The notes: generated by a model from the sequence alone, not told the origin. Counted from the stretch's first letter, positions 26,587 to 34,446 are shown. The stretch: DNA of 59,148 nucleotides from Methylobacterium adhaesivum (GCF_022179065.1 NZ_BPQD01000037.1:1-59148); one strand, 5' to 3'. Made by a program: numbers and translations.

Positions 26587-27515
26587 CGGGACGGTTCCTG
26601 CGTGCGGGCGATGAAGGTCTGGAACAGGTCCGGCGGCACGGACGAGTACAGGATCGGCTCCGGCGGCACGGATTTCTGCATGAGCCCGTCGAGGGCGGCC
26701 GGGTCGAGGGGCCGGGCCGTGGCGCGCGCGCGCGCGACCCACGCCTCGAACGCATCGGGCGGCATGGCCAGAACCTCGAATTTCTGATTCTGGAACCCAA
26801 GGCCGTTGAACTGGGTGTTCTGACCCCGAAAGGTGCCGGGCCGATTCGCCGCGAAGTTGAGCTGGGTCGTCATCCCCGCCATGGCGTAGATCTGCCCGGC
26901 GAGTTGGGGGATCAGCAGTGATTGCATCACCGTGCCACTCGTCAGGCTGACATGGACCGGGCGCCCCACGGGAATCGCCATCTGGTTTACGGCCGCCGCC
27001 CCCTGGTCGGGGTAGATGAACAGCCACTTCCAATCGAGCGCCACGGCCTGCACCTCGAGGGCGGGCTGCGTCGAGGGAAGCGGACGGTAGGGATCGAGGG
27101 CGATGGTGTAGTGCCAGAGCACGAAGCCGAGGCCGACGACGATGCCGGTGGGCGGGATCCAGATCAGACCCTCGAGGGGCCAGGAGAAGGTCCAGGTCGG
27201 GCGGTAGACGTTGCCCTTCTTGCCGAGCCGGTAGTGCCAGGCGATGATCGGGGTCAGGATCAGCACCGGCGCCGCGACGAAGAACAGCACGGCGCCGACG
27301 ATGAGCAGGAGGTGCCACTGGGCCTCCGCCACCGGCCCGGCGGGATTGGCGACCCCGAGCCTCAAGACGTCGCAGCCGCCGACGAATGCGAGCGGTGTCG
27401 CGGCGATCGCGGTCGCCAGGCAGCGGCGGGTCGAGGCCAGCGAAGGGCTGCGCTTCCGAAAACTCCGACGGCGGACCCGAGCAGACAGACGGTCGATCAG
27501 GCTACATTCGGGCAC
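26583..27515 (-). CDS. cyoA: Cytochrome o ubiquinol oxidase subunit II
   Basis: A 310-residue subunit. A signal region ends LAFVGGC, a lipobox with the modified Cys at ~48; two membrane helices follow (WHLLLIVGAVLFFVAAPVLIL and EGLIWIPPTGIVVGLGFVLW). The periplasmic cupredoxin domain has WKWLFIYPDQG and VMQSLLIPQLAGQIYAM but lacks the Cys-x3-Cys CuA site, as expected of a quinol oxidase, not a cytochrome c oxidase. It is first in cyoABCD; 189 bp upstream separates it from an unknown small gene in the same direction. The N-terminal ~30 residues are arginine-rich, so an internal start is possible. Confidence 0.94.
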   Translation of the reverse strand: MPECSLIDRLSARVRRRSFRKRSPSLASTRRCLATAIAATPLAFVGGCDVLRLGVANPAGPVAEAQWHLLLIVGAVLFFVAAPVLILTPIIAWHYRLGKKGNVYRPTWTFSWPLEGLIWIPPTGIVVGLGFVLWHYTIALDPYRPLPSTQPALEVQAVALDWKWLFIYPDQGAAAVNQMAIPVGRPVHVSLTSGTVMQSLLIPQLAGQIYAMAGMTTQLNFAANRPGTFRGQNTQFNGLGFQNQKFEVLAMPPDAFEAWVARARATARPLDPAALDGLMQKSVPPEPILYSSVPPDLFQTFIARTQEPSR

Positions 27516-27704
27516 GCCGACTCCTCGCCATCCGGTTCAATCGGGCAGCGGGGAATCGCAATACACGCGTGGCCGCGCCGGGCAACCGTGGACGGAGTAC
27601 CAGCGACAACGTCGCGCGCCGTCGGGGGATTAAAACGAAACGTTTCCGTCGAAGACCGCCCCCGGCTCGTCCGGGCGTCTGGGAGCCGGGAGGGGGCGAC
27701 CGGT

Positions 27705-27986
27705 TCAGGCGACGCGGGCCTCTTCGATGGCGTCGAGGCGCAGCTGGTAGCTGTCGTCCCACAGGGTGCGAGCCTTCTCGGTCCAGGCCGCATCGAAGAA
27801 CAACCGGGCGCAGAACTCGCTCTCCCAGATGCTGACGACGATGACCCGCGCATCCACCACCTTCACGTGACGGCTGATGAGGCCGCGCGCGATGCCGACG
27901 GAGGGACACATGTCCATGCTCGTCATGCCGTAGGCGTTCTCGCCGCTGAAAATCACGGGACATTCGAGGATCGCGAGATAGCGCAT
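27705..27986 (-). CDS. Hypothetical 93-residue protein
   Basis: A small protein MRYLAILECPVIFSGENAYG ending EEARVA. The pattern of a short strand, a helix, strands (HVKVVDARVIVVSIWES) and a terminal helix (WDDSYQLRLDAIEE) could be a ferredoxin-like dimeric alpha/beta barrel, as in ABM-type monooxygenases, but I cannot show it. No signal peptide or membrane helix. It lies between the cyo operon and the CBS gene, all on the minus strand. Function unknown. Confidence 0.55.
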   Translation of the reverse strand: MRYLAILECPVIFSGENAYGMTSMDMCPSVGIARGLISRHVKVVDARVIVVSIWESEFCARLFFDAAWTEKARTLWDDSYQLRLDAIEEARVA

Positions 27987-28283
27987 GGTGTTTCCCCTTC
28001 GCGAGCCGTGCGCCCGCCTTCGTATCCTGCCCTCGCGCGGGGCAGCGTCGTCCCGGCCGGTCGTCCCGCCCGTTGTGCGATCACCGATCCGTGATCTGCA
28101 ACTCAGTTGTGAATTCGAATCGCGAACGGGTCAACACGGCATCCTTGGGTAAGTCATTCTGCGACAAGGACCCGAGCGTGAGCGATGAATTACATTCACC
28201 CCCGCGCTGAAACCTGAATTCGATCTTCCGGACGCACGATCGCCGCGCGAAACCTCGACCGTCGGAGTGGCCCGACCTCATCG

Positions 28284-28697
28284 TCAGGGCGCGGCGGCGG
28301 CTGTCTGCCCTGGCGGCAGGGCGAGGCAGTCCCAGATACTCTGGACCGAACGCAGGGCGAACCCGTCCATCACCGCGATCTGGTCGGTCCGGTGGGCGCA
28401 GAAGGCCGCCAAGCGCTCCGCCGGGCCGGATTCCACGGCGACGGTGGCGAAATCGTCCTTTGCGAGGGTCCAGACCAAGGCGTCGAGCGTGTCGAGGCCC
28501 CGCACCGTCAGGGCCCGAAAGACGTCACGCTCGGTCACGAGGCCAATGATGGCCCCCTCCCCCTCGCGTCGCCCGTCGATCACCACCAGGGCGTCGGTGC
28601 CGGGCTGTGCCAGGAGCCGCACGGCATCGCGTACGGAGCGGTCCATGCGGATGTATTGCAAAGTTGTCCGGTGCCGGGTCGTATCGTCGACTGCCAT
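28284..28697 (-). CDS. CBS-domain protein
   Basis: A 137-residue cytosolic protein made of a tandem CBS pair. CBS1: VRDAVRLLAQPGTDALVVID...GAIIGLVTERDVFRAL; CBS2: the weaker DFATVAVESGPAERLAAF...QIAVMDG. CBS pairs bind adenosine nucleotides such as AMP, ATP, SAM or NADH, and usually regulate a partner. I take MAVDDTTRHRTTLQYIR at 28697 as the start; an upstream Met at 28745 would run through the candidate operator. It is divergent from the oxalate antiporter gene and a TGGTAT-N5-ATACCT site lies 37 bp upstream, suggesting joint control with oxalate genes. Confidence 0.78.
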   Translation of the reverse strand: MAVDDTTRHRTTLQYIRMDRSVRDAVRLLAQPGTDALVVIDGRREGEGAIIGLVTERDVFRALTVRGLDTLDALVWTLAKDDFATVAVESGPAERLAAFCAHRTDQIAVMDGFALRSVQSIWDCLALPPGQTAAAAP

Positions 28698-28733
28698 GGC
28701 CTCGAACCTCCCGCGGAACCGCTTTAATCCCCC

Positions 28734-28750
28734 TGGTATGCACAATACCT
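28734..28750 (-). promoter_or_regulatory. Weaker candidate GntR operator upstream of CBS gene
   Basis: TGGTAT-GCACA-ATACCT, an inverted repeat with 5 of 6 arm matches, the same spacing as the better site before oxlT (TGGTAT-GCCAG-ATACCA). It is 37 bp upstream of the CBS start at 28697 and ~370 bp from oxlT. Assignment to the same regulator is inference and weaker than the other three sites. Confidence 0.45.
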
Positions 28751-29013
28751 ATGGAAAACGCCATGGGTGGCCGGCGATTTTTTCGGCAAGCTGCATCAAT
28801 CTGCATCATGCTTCCGGTTCACCGGGTTTGGCACGAGCGGGGATGGGGTCTCACGCCGGCGATGCGGTCGAGCCTCAATTCAAGCCTCTACTAACTCCAT
28901 CGGATCATACAGAGATTTCGCCAGTGGATCCGCCTTCTCAGCAAGACATGGTGCGGCGCAAAATCGAATTGTCTCAGGATTACTCTTGACGACGCCCACG
29001 TGCCGAGCAACCC
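28751..29013. other. Intergenic part of the CBS-oxlT divergent region
   Basis: Together with the flanking operator sites this forms a 424-bp gap (28698-29121) between divergent genes. It is AT-richer than the genes. A TTGACG hexamer occurs at 28986-28991, 22 bp before the oxlT-proximal operator, like the TTGACG before the oxc operator. No open frame with family features, no RNA recognised. Confidence 0.4.
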
Positions 29014-29030
29014 TGGTATGCCAGATACCA
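29014..29030 (+). promoter_or_regulatory. Candidate GntR operator upstream of oxlT
   Basis: TGGTATGCCAGATACCA: perfect arms TGGTAT and ATACCA separated by five bases, and also the core TGGTATGCCA shared with the oxc and frc2 sites. It ends 92 bp before the antiporter start at 29122, and TTGGTACC follows immediately. Likely target of the GntR/FCD regulator (inference). Confidence 0.65.
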
Positions 29031-29121
29031 GTTGGTACCGGCGACGGTGCCCACCAAGCGCGACGACGGAGATCCGTCGAACGCGCCTCTCTTTCGACAC
29101 CAGAACAATGGGAGGACGGTC

Positions 29122-30438
29122 ATGACCAGGGTCGAACCAAGTCAAGTCGGGCGCGTCGGCGATGGGTATCGCTGGGGTCAGCTCGTTATCGGCGTCATCT
29201 GCATGGTGATGATCGCCAACCTTCAGTACGGCTGGACGTTCTTCGTCCCCGACATCCAGAAGAAGTTCGGCTTCGACCGGGCTGCCATCCAGTGGGCCTT
29301 CACCCTGTTCGTCCTGTTCGAGACCTGGCTCGTCCCCGTCGAAGGCTGGTTCGTCGACAAGTACGGCCCGCGCGTCGTGGTGCTGTTCGGCGGCGTGCTC
29401 TGCGCCATCGGGTGGGTCATCAACTCCTACGCCACGACGCTCAACATGTTCTACCTCGGGCAGGTCGTCGCCGGCATCGGCGCGGGCGCGGTCTACGGCA
29501 CCTGCGTCGGCTCGGCCCTCAAGTGGTTCCCGGACAAGCGCGGTCTTGCCGCCGGCATCATCGCCGCCGGCTTCGGCGCCGGCTCGGCCCTCACCGTCGC
29601 CCCGATCCAGTGGATGATCGCCGATCAGGGCTTCCAGGCCGCGTTCTTCAACTTCGGCCTCGGCCAGGGCCTCGTCGTCGTCATCCTGGCGTTCTTCTTC
29701 ACCTCGCCGAAGAAGGGCCAGGTTCCGGACGCCATCGCCAACACCAACGTCATCCAGACCCGGCGCAACTACACCCCGGGTCAGGTCGCCCGTCAGCCGA
29801 TCTTCTGGCTGATGTACTTCATGTTCGTCATCGTCGGCGCCGGCGGCCTCATGATCACCGCCAACCTCAAGCCCATCGCCTCCGATATCGGTGTCGATAA
29901 AGTACCGGTGACGATCATGGGCATCACCATGGTGGCGATCACCTTCGCGGCCACCATCGACCGGGTGCTCAACGGTCTCACCCGTCCGTTCTTCGGCTGG
30001 GTCTCGGACAAGATCGGCCGCGAGAACACCATGTTCATCGCCTTCGCCATGGAAGGCTTCGGCATCTACATGCTCTACCTCTGGGGTCACGATCCCCTGT
30101 GGTTCGTCCTGCTCTCCGGGTTCGTGTTCTTCGCCTGGGGTGAGATCTACTCCCTGTTCCCCTCGACCTGCACCGACACCTTCGGCACCAAGTTCGCCGC
30201 CACCAATGCCGGCCTGCTCTACACCGCCAAGGGCACCGCCGCCCTGCTGGTGCCGGTGGCGAACTACCTCCAGCAGGCCACGGGAAGCTGGGACGGCGTG
30301 TTCCTCGTCGCGGCCGGCGCCAACATGCTCGCCTCGATCCTCGCCATCGCGGTGCTCAAGCCCTGGCGCAAGCGGGTCGTGGCCGAGGCGCAGCTCGCCC
30401 CCGAGACCGTCCAGGCGCCCCGCATCGTCACCGCCTGA
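29122..30438 (+). CDS. oxlT: Oxalate:formate antiporter-like MFS transporter
   Basis: A 438-residue inner-membrane carrier with twelve predicted helices. The ATG at 29122 follows GGGAGGA (29109-29115). The MFS loop 2-3 motif is VDKYGPRVVVLFGG; the halves are joined by a polar loop near residues 205-225. Two charged residues within the membrane region match those needed for oxalate in Oxalobacter OxlT: an arginine in RPFFGWVSDKIGRENT and a lysine in LLYTAKGTAALLVP. It would import oxalate and export formate, making the pathway electrogenic. A TGGTATGCCA site lies 92 bp upstream and a strong hairpin follows. The specificity rests on these residues and on the oxalate gene context. Confidence 0.88.
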   Translation: MTRVEPSQVGRVGDGYRWGQLVIGVICMVMIANLQYGWTFFVPDIQKKFGFDRAAIQWAFTLFVLFETWLVPVEGWFVDKYGPRVVVLFGGVLCAIGWVINSYATTLNMFYLGQVVAGIGAGAVYGTCVGSALKWFPDKRGLAAGIIAAGFGAGSALTVAPIQWMIADQGFQAAFFNFGLGQGLVVVILAFFFTSPKKGQVPDAIANTNVIQTRRNYTPGQVARQPIFWLMYFMFVIVGAGGLMITANLKPIASDIGVDKVPVTIMGITMVAITFAATIDRVLNGLTRPFFGWVSDKIGRENTMFIAFAMEGFGIYMLYLWGHDPLWFVLLSGFVFFAWGEIYSLFPSTCTDTFGTKFAATNAGLLYTAKGTAALLVPVANYLQQATGSWDGVFLVAAGANMLASILAIAVLKPWRKRVVAEAQLAPETVQAPRIVTA

Positions 30439-30462
30439 CGCCCACACCACGGCATGATCCTC

Positions 30463-30490
30463 ATGGGGCCGGACGCAAGTCCGGCCCCAT
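30463..30490 (+). terminator. Terminator-like hairpin after oxlT
   Basis: A perfect 12-bp inverted repeat ATGGGGCCGGAC / GTCCGGCCCCAT around a GCAA tetraloop, 24 bp after the oxlT stop. Only a weak T-rich tail follows (TTCGCGTTT). Very stable, so a good candidate transcription end. Confidence 0.75.
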
Positions 30491-30553
30491 TCGCGTTTGC
30501 GCCCCGCCCCGCCCTGTCGGCAGTTGACACGAGCCCGCGAAGCCGGTTGGCTA

Positions 30554-30576
30554 GAAATGTTATATCATGACAATTT
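30554..30576 (+). promoter_or_regulatory. Candidate Zur box
   Basis: GAAATGTTATA-TC-ATGACAATTT, just upstream of the COG0523 gene start at 30592. The left arm ATGTTATA is intact and the right arm ATGACAAT degenerate compared with the ATGTTATA-N2-ATAACAT-like palindrome I recall for alphaproteobacterial Zur. Repression by zinc-bound Zur of a zinc-scarcity metallochaperone is the inference. Confidence 0.5.
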
Positions 30577-30591
30577 GTGGGTAGATTACCG

Positions 30592-31812
30592 ATGCAGAGC
30601 CCCGATGCCCGCCTTCCGGTGACCGTTCTCACCGGGTTCCTCGGCGCGGGAAAGACCACCCTTCTCAATCACGTCCTGAACAACCGCGAGGGCCGCCGCG
30701 TCGCCGTCATCGTCAACGACATGAGCGAGGTGAACATCGACGCCGACCTCGTGCGAACCGGGGGCGCCGACCTGTCGCGCACGGACGAGCGCCTCGTGGA
30801 GATGACCAATGGGTGCATCTGCTGCACCCTGCGGGACGACCTCCTGGCGGAAGTGCGCCGCCTCTGCGGCGAGGGCCGGTTCGACTACCTGCTCATCGAG
30901 GGCACGGGCATCGCCGAGCCCCTGCCGGTGGCCAGCACCTTCTCGTTCCGCGACGAGGACAGGCAATCGCTCGCGGATGTCGCCCGCCTCGACACCATGG
31001 TGACGGTGGTGGATGCCCTGAACCTCCTGCGCGATTACGGCTCCGAGGACTTTTTGCGCGAGCGCGGCGAGACTGCGGGGGAGGAGGACACCCGCACCCT
31101 CGTCGATCTCCTCGTGGAGCAGATCGAATTCGCCGATGTCGTGGTGATCAACAAGGCGGCCGACGTCTCGCCCGAGCACCTCGCCCTGGTGCGCTCCGTC
31201 GTGCGGGGCCTGAACGCCGATGCCCGCATCGTCGAGGCGACGCAGGGCCGCGTCGCCCCCGACCTGATCCTGAACACCGGCCTGTTCGACGAGGAGAAAG
31301 CGCAAGCGCATCCCCTGTGGTTCAAGGAACTCTACGGCGCCCACGAACACGTGCCGGAGACGGAGGAGTACGGCATCGCCTCCTTCGTCTACCGGGCGCG
31401 CCGCCCGTTCGACCCCGAACGATTCGACCGCTTCGTTCACGCCACCTGGCCGGGCCTCATCCGCGCTAAAGGCCATTTCTGGCTGGCGACGCGGCCGAAC
31501 TGGGTCGGCGAGTTCTCCCTGGCCGGGGCCGTCGCCAAGGTCGGCGCAATGGGCTTCTGGTGGGCCGCCGTGCCGCGCGCCCGCTGGCCCGAGGCCGACG
31601 TGTTCGCCGAGCGGATGCAAGATGTGTGGAGCGAGGTCTGGGGCGACCGGCGCCAGGAACTCGTGTTCATCGGCTCGGGGCTGGACCGCGACGCCATCAC
31701 GGCGGCCCTCGACGCCTGCCTCGTCGGCCCGGAGGCGCCCCGGCGGTTCGATCCGGAGGCGTTCCAGCATCTGCCCGATCCGTTCCCCGTCTGGCAGCGC
31801 GGCGCGGCCTGA
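30592..31812 (+). CDS. COG0523 (CobW/ZigA-type) GTPase metallochaperone
   Basis: A 406-residue G3E-family GTPase. Walker A is [15 protein letters not shown], the metal-binding CxCC motif is [11 protein letters not shown], Walker B/IEG is [14 protein letters not shown] and the base-recognition motif is [12 protein letters not shown]-terminal CobW_C domain ends with the substrate-side FRFLATRPN-like [11 protein letters not shown] equivalent ([11 protein letters not shown]). Such proteins deliver zinc or cobalt to target enzymes or help under zinc limitation. I prefer the ATG at 30592 over a GTG at 30577. The Zur-like palindrome 16 bp upstream supports a zinc role over cobalamin synthesis; no cob genes are nearby. 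It overlaps a small Cys-rich ORF by one base. Confidence 0.88.
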   Translation: MQSPDARLPVTVLTGFLGAGKTTLLNHVLNNREGRRVAVIVNDMSEVNIDADLVRTGGADLSRTDERLVEMTNGCICCTLRDDLLAEVRRLCGEGRFDYLLIEGTGIAEPLPVASTFSFRDEDRQSLADVARLDTMVTVVDALNLLRDYGSEDFLRERGETAGEEDTRTLVDLLVEQIEFADVVVINKAADVSPEHLALVRSVVRGLNADARIVEATQGRVAPDLILNTGLFDEEKAQAHPLWFKELYGAHEHVPETEEYGIASFVYRARRPFDPERFDRFVHATWPGLIRAKGHFWLATRPNWVGEFSLAGAVAKVGAMGFWWAAVPRARWPEADVFAERMQDVWSEVWGDRRQELVFIGSGLDRDAITAALDACLVGPEAPRRFDPEAFQHLPDPFPVWQRGAA

Positions 31813-32147
31813 TGGGGTTCGTGAGCCGAGCGGACTTGCGAGTCCGGAACGCCGCCCGCTCGGCGCGGATCGCGGCCATCAAGGCCGACCTCGTCGCCCG
31901 CCTCGGCCTGACTGAGGCCGATGCCGTCTCGGTCAACGAAATCGCCTGTGCGGAGGCGTGCTGCCCCGACCGCGAGACCCTGGTGCTGGTGATGCGGGAG
32001 GGTGAACCGACGCGGGCCTACCGGATCGCCCGGCCCCTCGAGACCGTGATGGCCGACGACCTCGCTGGGGTGCAGGCGGAGGACGCGCGGTCCGGCTTCA
32101 CCCTTGAGAATAGTTCGGGCTCTGCCCGACACCCGCCGAAGGCATGA
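31812..32147 (+). CDS. Small conserved protein downstream of metallochaperone
   Basis: A 111-residue protein whose ATG overlaps the metallochaperone stop (TGATG), so translation is probably coupled. The notable part is VNEIACAEACCPDRETLVLVM: three cysteines in C-x3-CC spacing before a strand, which might bind a metal. I recall similar small proteins (with SELACxEPGCPPVETV-type segments) next to COG0523 GTPases in other alphaproteobacteria, sometimes mislabelled nitrate reductase. It may be a client or metal-donor partner of the GTPase. Its last ~50 bp overlap the end of the convergent hydrolase gene. Confidence 0.65.
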   Translation: MGFVSRADLRVRNAARSARIAAIKADLVARLGLTEADAVSVNEIACAEACCPDRETLVLVMREGEPTRAYRIARPLETVMADDLAGVQAEDARSGFTLENSSGSARHPPKA

Positions 32148-32853
32148 TTCCGTCGGAATCCCGGTCCAGGGCGAAGGCCACCGCCTGGGCCACCACCTCC
32201 GGCCGGTAGGCGTGCGGGCCGTCGTATTCTACGCTTTCGACCGCGTAGCCGGCGGCGCGCAATTGGGTGACGTGAATCCGGGCGCTGCGGTCGATGGGGA
32301 TCTGCTCGTCGCGGGTCCCGTGGGACACGAAGAGGCGCGGCGCCCCGACTTGGGCATGCACCGACAGGAACCCGGCCGACGACGCGACGATGTGGGTGAC
32401 CACGTCGCCGTTGGCGAGGCCGAGCGACAGGGCGTAGCTGCCACCGTCCGAATGCCCGGCAAAGACGAGGTGGGCCGGATCGAGGGGAAAGCGCGCCTGT
32501 ACCGCCGCCAGGGCCAGGGACAGGCGCTCGCGATCGGGGCCGTGGCCACCGATGACTAGATCCCAGGTCGGGAACAGGGATTGCGGCGCCAGGAGCAGGA
32601 AGCGTTCGGCCAGGGCGTGCGCCTCCAGCATCGGGAGGATCCGCTCGGCGCTGCCGCCGCCGCCGTGGAACAGCACCACCAGGGGCACGGGGTGGCCGGG
32701 CACGAGGCCGTCCGGCACCACCAGCACGGCGTCGCGGGTCTCGAACAGGCCGAGCGCCTGACGCCCCGGCGGCAGGGGAGCGGCCATGGGCAGGCGATGG
32801 GCGAAGCCCAGGCGGCCGGTGAGTTCCGGCGGCAGAGGAACCGCCTCCGTCAT
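32098..32853 (-). CDS. Alpha/beta hydrolase (esterase/phospholipase-carboxylesterase type)
   Basis: A 251-residue cytosolic serine hydrolase. The oxyanion HGG motif is VVLFHGGGGSAERI, the nucleophile elbow FAGHSDGGSYALSLG, the acid SHGTRDEQIPI and the histidine DGPHAYRPE. This arrangement fits the carboxylesterase/dienelactone-hydrolase group; the substrate is unknown. ATG at 32853 overlaps the stop of the SnoaL-like gene. It is third in an osmC-SnoaL-hydrolase operon that reads away from the PAS-frc2 operon, from a region with a candidate oxalate operator. It overlaps the convergent small gene by about 50 bp at the 3' end. Confidence 0.8.
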   Translation of the reverse strand: MTEAVPLPPELTGRLGFAHRLPMAAPLPPGRQALGLFETRDAVLVVPDGLVPGHPVPLVVLFHGGGGSAERILPMLEAHALAERFLLLAPQSLFPTWDLVIGGHGPDRERLSLALAAVQARFPLDPAHLVFAGHSDGGSYALSLGLANGDVVTHIVASSAGFLSVHAQVGAPRLFVSHGTRDEQIPIDRSARIHVTQLRAAGYAVESVEYDGPHAYRPEVVAQAVAFALDRDSDGIMPSAGVGQSPNYSQG

Positions 32854-33227
32854 GACGCCTTCGGGGGTGTCAGGGGTTTGATCTTGAGCTGGTCGATGGC
32901 CCACAACCAATGGCCATCGGGCTGGCGCCGCGCCGCCTCCACGGAGACGACTCCGTTCGGCAGACGCGCGAAGGTGAGGGCCAGCGCCCCGGCGCGCAGG
33001 GCCGGCAGGGTCTCGGCAGCGGGAAACTCGGACTTGCGGGCCAGGAGATCGGCATAGAACGCCCGGATCTCGGCGTGCCCCGTGGCGACGACGGCGCCGA
33101 CAGCCAGGACCGCGTCCGGTTCGTAGAGGGCCACCAACCCCTCGACATCGCCCGCATTTGCGCGGGCATTGAACAGGGCTGCCAGATCTTCGGGCGCGTC
33201 GGCGGGGCTGCGGTCGGTCTCGGACAT
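32850..33227 (-). CDS. SnoaL-like / DUF4440 NTF2-fold protein
   Basis: A 125-residue protein of the NTF2 fold: LAALFNARANAGDVEGLVALY, EPDAVLAVGAVVATGHAEIRAFY, a central sheet (GALALTFARLPNGVVSVEAARR) and HWLWAIDQLKI at the end. Members are small hydrolases, isomerases or ligand-binding proteins. The ATG at 33227 has AAGGAG nine bases upstream; the ATG at 33236 is directly adjacent to AAGGAG, too close for initiation. It is second in a three-gene operon after the OsmC-like gene and overlaps the hydrolase start (ATGA). Confidence 0.75.
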   Translation of the reverse strand: MSETDRSPADAPEDLAALFNARANAGDVEGLVALYEPDAVLAVGAVVATGHAEIRAFYADLLARKSEFPAAETLPALRAGALALTFARLPNGVVSVEAARRQPDGHWLWAIDQLKIKPLTPPKAS

Positions 33228-33250
33228 CGCGGACATCTCCTTGGGGGAAC

Positions 33251-33781
33251 TCAACGCAGGCGCCGTCCTGTCGCGTCGGCGACGGAAACGGAAACGGGAA
33301 TGCCGGACTCAACACTCTGCGACACGGTGCAGAAACGCTCGAACTGTTCGAGGACCCGGTCGAGGCGCGGCAGGTTTTCGGCGGGCTGGCCGAGGGCGAT
33401 GGCGACCTCGATCCCGCCGATGCGCAGGCGCCCGGCCGCGTTGCGCACGATTTGGCAATGGGCGTCCGCCCGCACCCCCTGCGCATCCTGTCGGAATTTG
33501 CCGAGGGCGAAGACGAGGCTGGCGCACAGGCAGTTCGACACCGCCGCCACGAGGAGCTGTTCCGGGCATGGTCCGGCCCCCTCCCCCGCCGGCGGTGCCT
33601 CGTCGACGGCGAGCCCCGCAACGAGGTCGCCGAAATCCACCGTGAAGCGATAGGCCGCGTCCTGGGTGATGCGGATGCCCGGGCCCCGCCCGACGGCCGT
33701 GTCGAGGACGGCGGGGTTCGCCGGGGCGCCATCCCCGTCGTGAAGCGTCGAGGTCTGTTGACAGTCGGAAATGCTTGGCAT
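33251..33781 (-). CDS. OsmC/Ohr-family protein
   Basis: A 176-residue OsmC-fold protein. The two conserved cysteines are in VAAVSNCLCASLVFAL (first, on the central helix) and FERFCTVSQSV (second), the pair used in peroxide reduction by thiol peroxidases of this family; an arginine is harder to place. It would detoxify organic hydroperoxides in the cytosol, perhaps with lipoyl donors. I take MPSISDCQQTS at 33781 as start, although an upstream frame to 33796 is open. The candidate operator 33776-33792 overlaps this start, so either the true start is further in or the operator controls only the divergent PAS-frc2 side. Confidence 0.8.
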   Translation of the reverse strand: MPSISDCQQTSTLHDGDGAPANPAVLDTAVGRGPGIRITQDAAYRFTVDFGDLVAGLAVDEAPPAGEGAGPCPEQLLVAAVSNCLCASLVFALGKFRQDAQGVRADAHCQIVRNAAGRLRIGGIEVAIALGQPAENLPRLDRVLEQFERFCTVSQSVESGIPVSVSVADATGRRLR

Positions 33782-33792
33782 ACCAAATACCA
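33775..33792 (-). promoter_or_regulatory. Candidate GntR operator between osmC and PAS-frc2
   Basis: On the minus strand this reads TGGTATTTGGTATGCCAA, identical over 18 bases to the site before oxc. On the plus strand a TTGACA hexamer at 33758-33763 precedes it by 11 bases, so the site would cover the -10 region of a promoter firing toward the PAS-frc2 genes, about 200 bp from the PAS start. It also overlaps the osmC start. Confidence 0.65.
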
Positions 33793-33996
33793 ACAACGGG
33801 TGGACAGAAAAAGCAAGTCCTCGTCACACCCGACAAGCTCTTCGTCGCGCACTCTAGGGGGTGAACGGCGACCGACTGCACGGAGGAAGCGACCTTGCAC
33901 GAGGACATCCCCGAGTTCCAAGCCAAACTGTCTTCGCTGCACTTGCGAAGGACTTTACCGCTCTGCAGCAAATTCATCGGCCGAGCGCACTGAGCC

Positions 33997-34446
33997 ATGG
34001 CGGACAGCGGTACCGCCACGTCCCCGCCCATCGACTTCGCCGCCCTGGTGGCGGGCCTCGGGGATGCCGTGGTGGTGTCGGATCCGTCCGGCGCCATCGT
34101 GGTCTGGAACGCGGCCGCGACGCGGATCTTCGGCCACGCCGCGGGAGAGGCCTTGGGCCAATCCCTCGACATCATCACCCCGGAGCGCCAGCGCCGGCGC
34201 CACTGGGACGGCTACTTCGAGACCATGCGGACGGGGGTCACCAAGTACGGTGCCGACGTGCTGCGGGTCCCGGCGGTCCACAAGGACGGCAGCGCGCTCT
34301 CCATCGCCTTCACGGTGGCGATGCTGCACGGCCCCGACGGCGCGGTGACGGGCATCGTCGCCGTCATCCGCGACGAGACCCGTCGCTGGACGGAGGAGCG
34401 CGACCTGCGCCGCCGCCTCGCCGAACTCGAATCCCGCGCCCCCTGA
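33997..34446 (+). CDS. Stand-alone PAS-domain protein
   Basis: A 149-residue protein that is essentially a single PAS/S-box domain: [46 protein letters not shown], the [28 protein letters not shown]-type end (shown as [12 protein letters not shown]) and a C-terminal coiled helix [13 protein letters not shown]. There is no output domain. It resembles the sensor part of oxygen- or ligand-sensing kinases, but no conserved heme histidine can be assigned. It is 113 bp upstream of frc copy 2 in the same direction, and downstream of the operator shared with oxc. It may sense an oxalate-related metabolite or tune the regulator through protein contact. Confidence 0.8.
   Translation: MADSGTATSPPIDFAALVAGLGDAVVVSDPSGAIVVWNAAATRIFGHAAGEALGQSLDIITPERQRRRHWDGYFETMRTGVTKYGADVLRVPAVHKDGSALSIAFTVAMLHGPDGAVTGIVAVIRDETRRWTEERDLRRRLAELESRAP

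Noticed and set aside
24502-26800. Long alternative frames across cyoB/cyoC in both strands
   Set aside because: Only the cyo frames carry the heme-copper motifs. The 973-codon frame includes cyoC at its 3' end but its first 760 codons are low-complexity shadow sequence.
30592-31812. CobW role in cobalamin synthesis
   Set aside because: No cob genes or B12 riboswitch are nearby, and the Zur-like box points to zinc.
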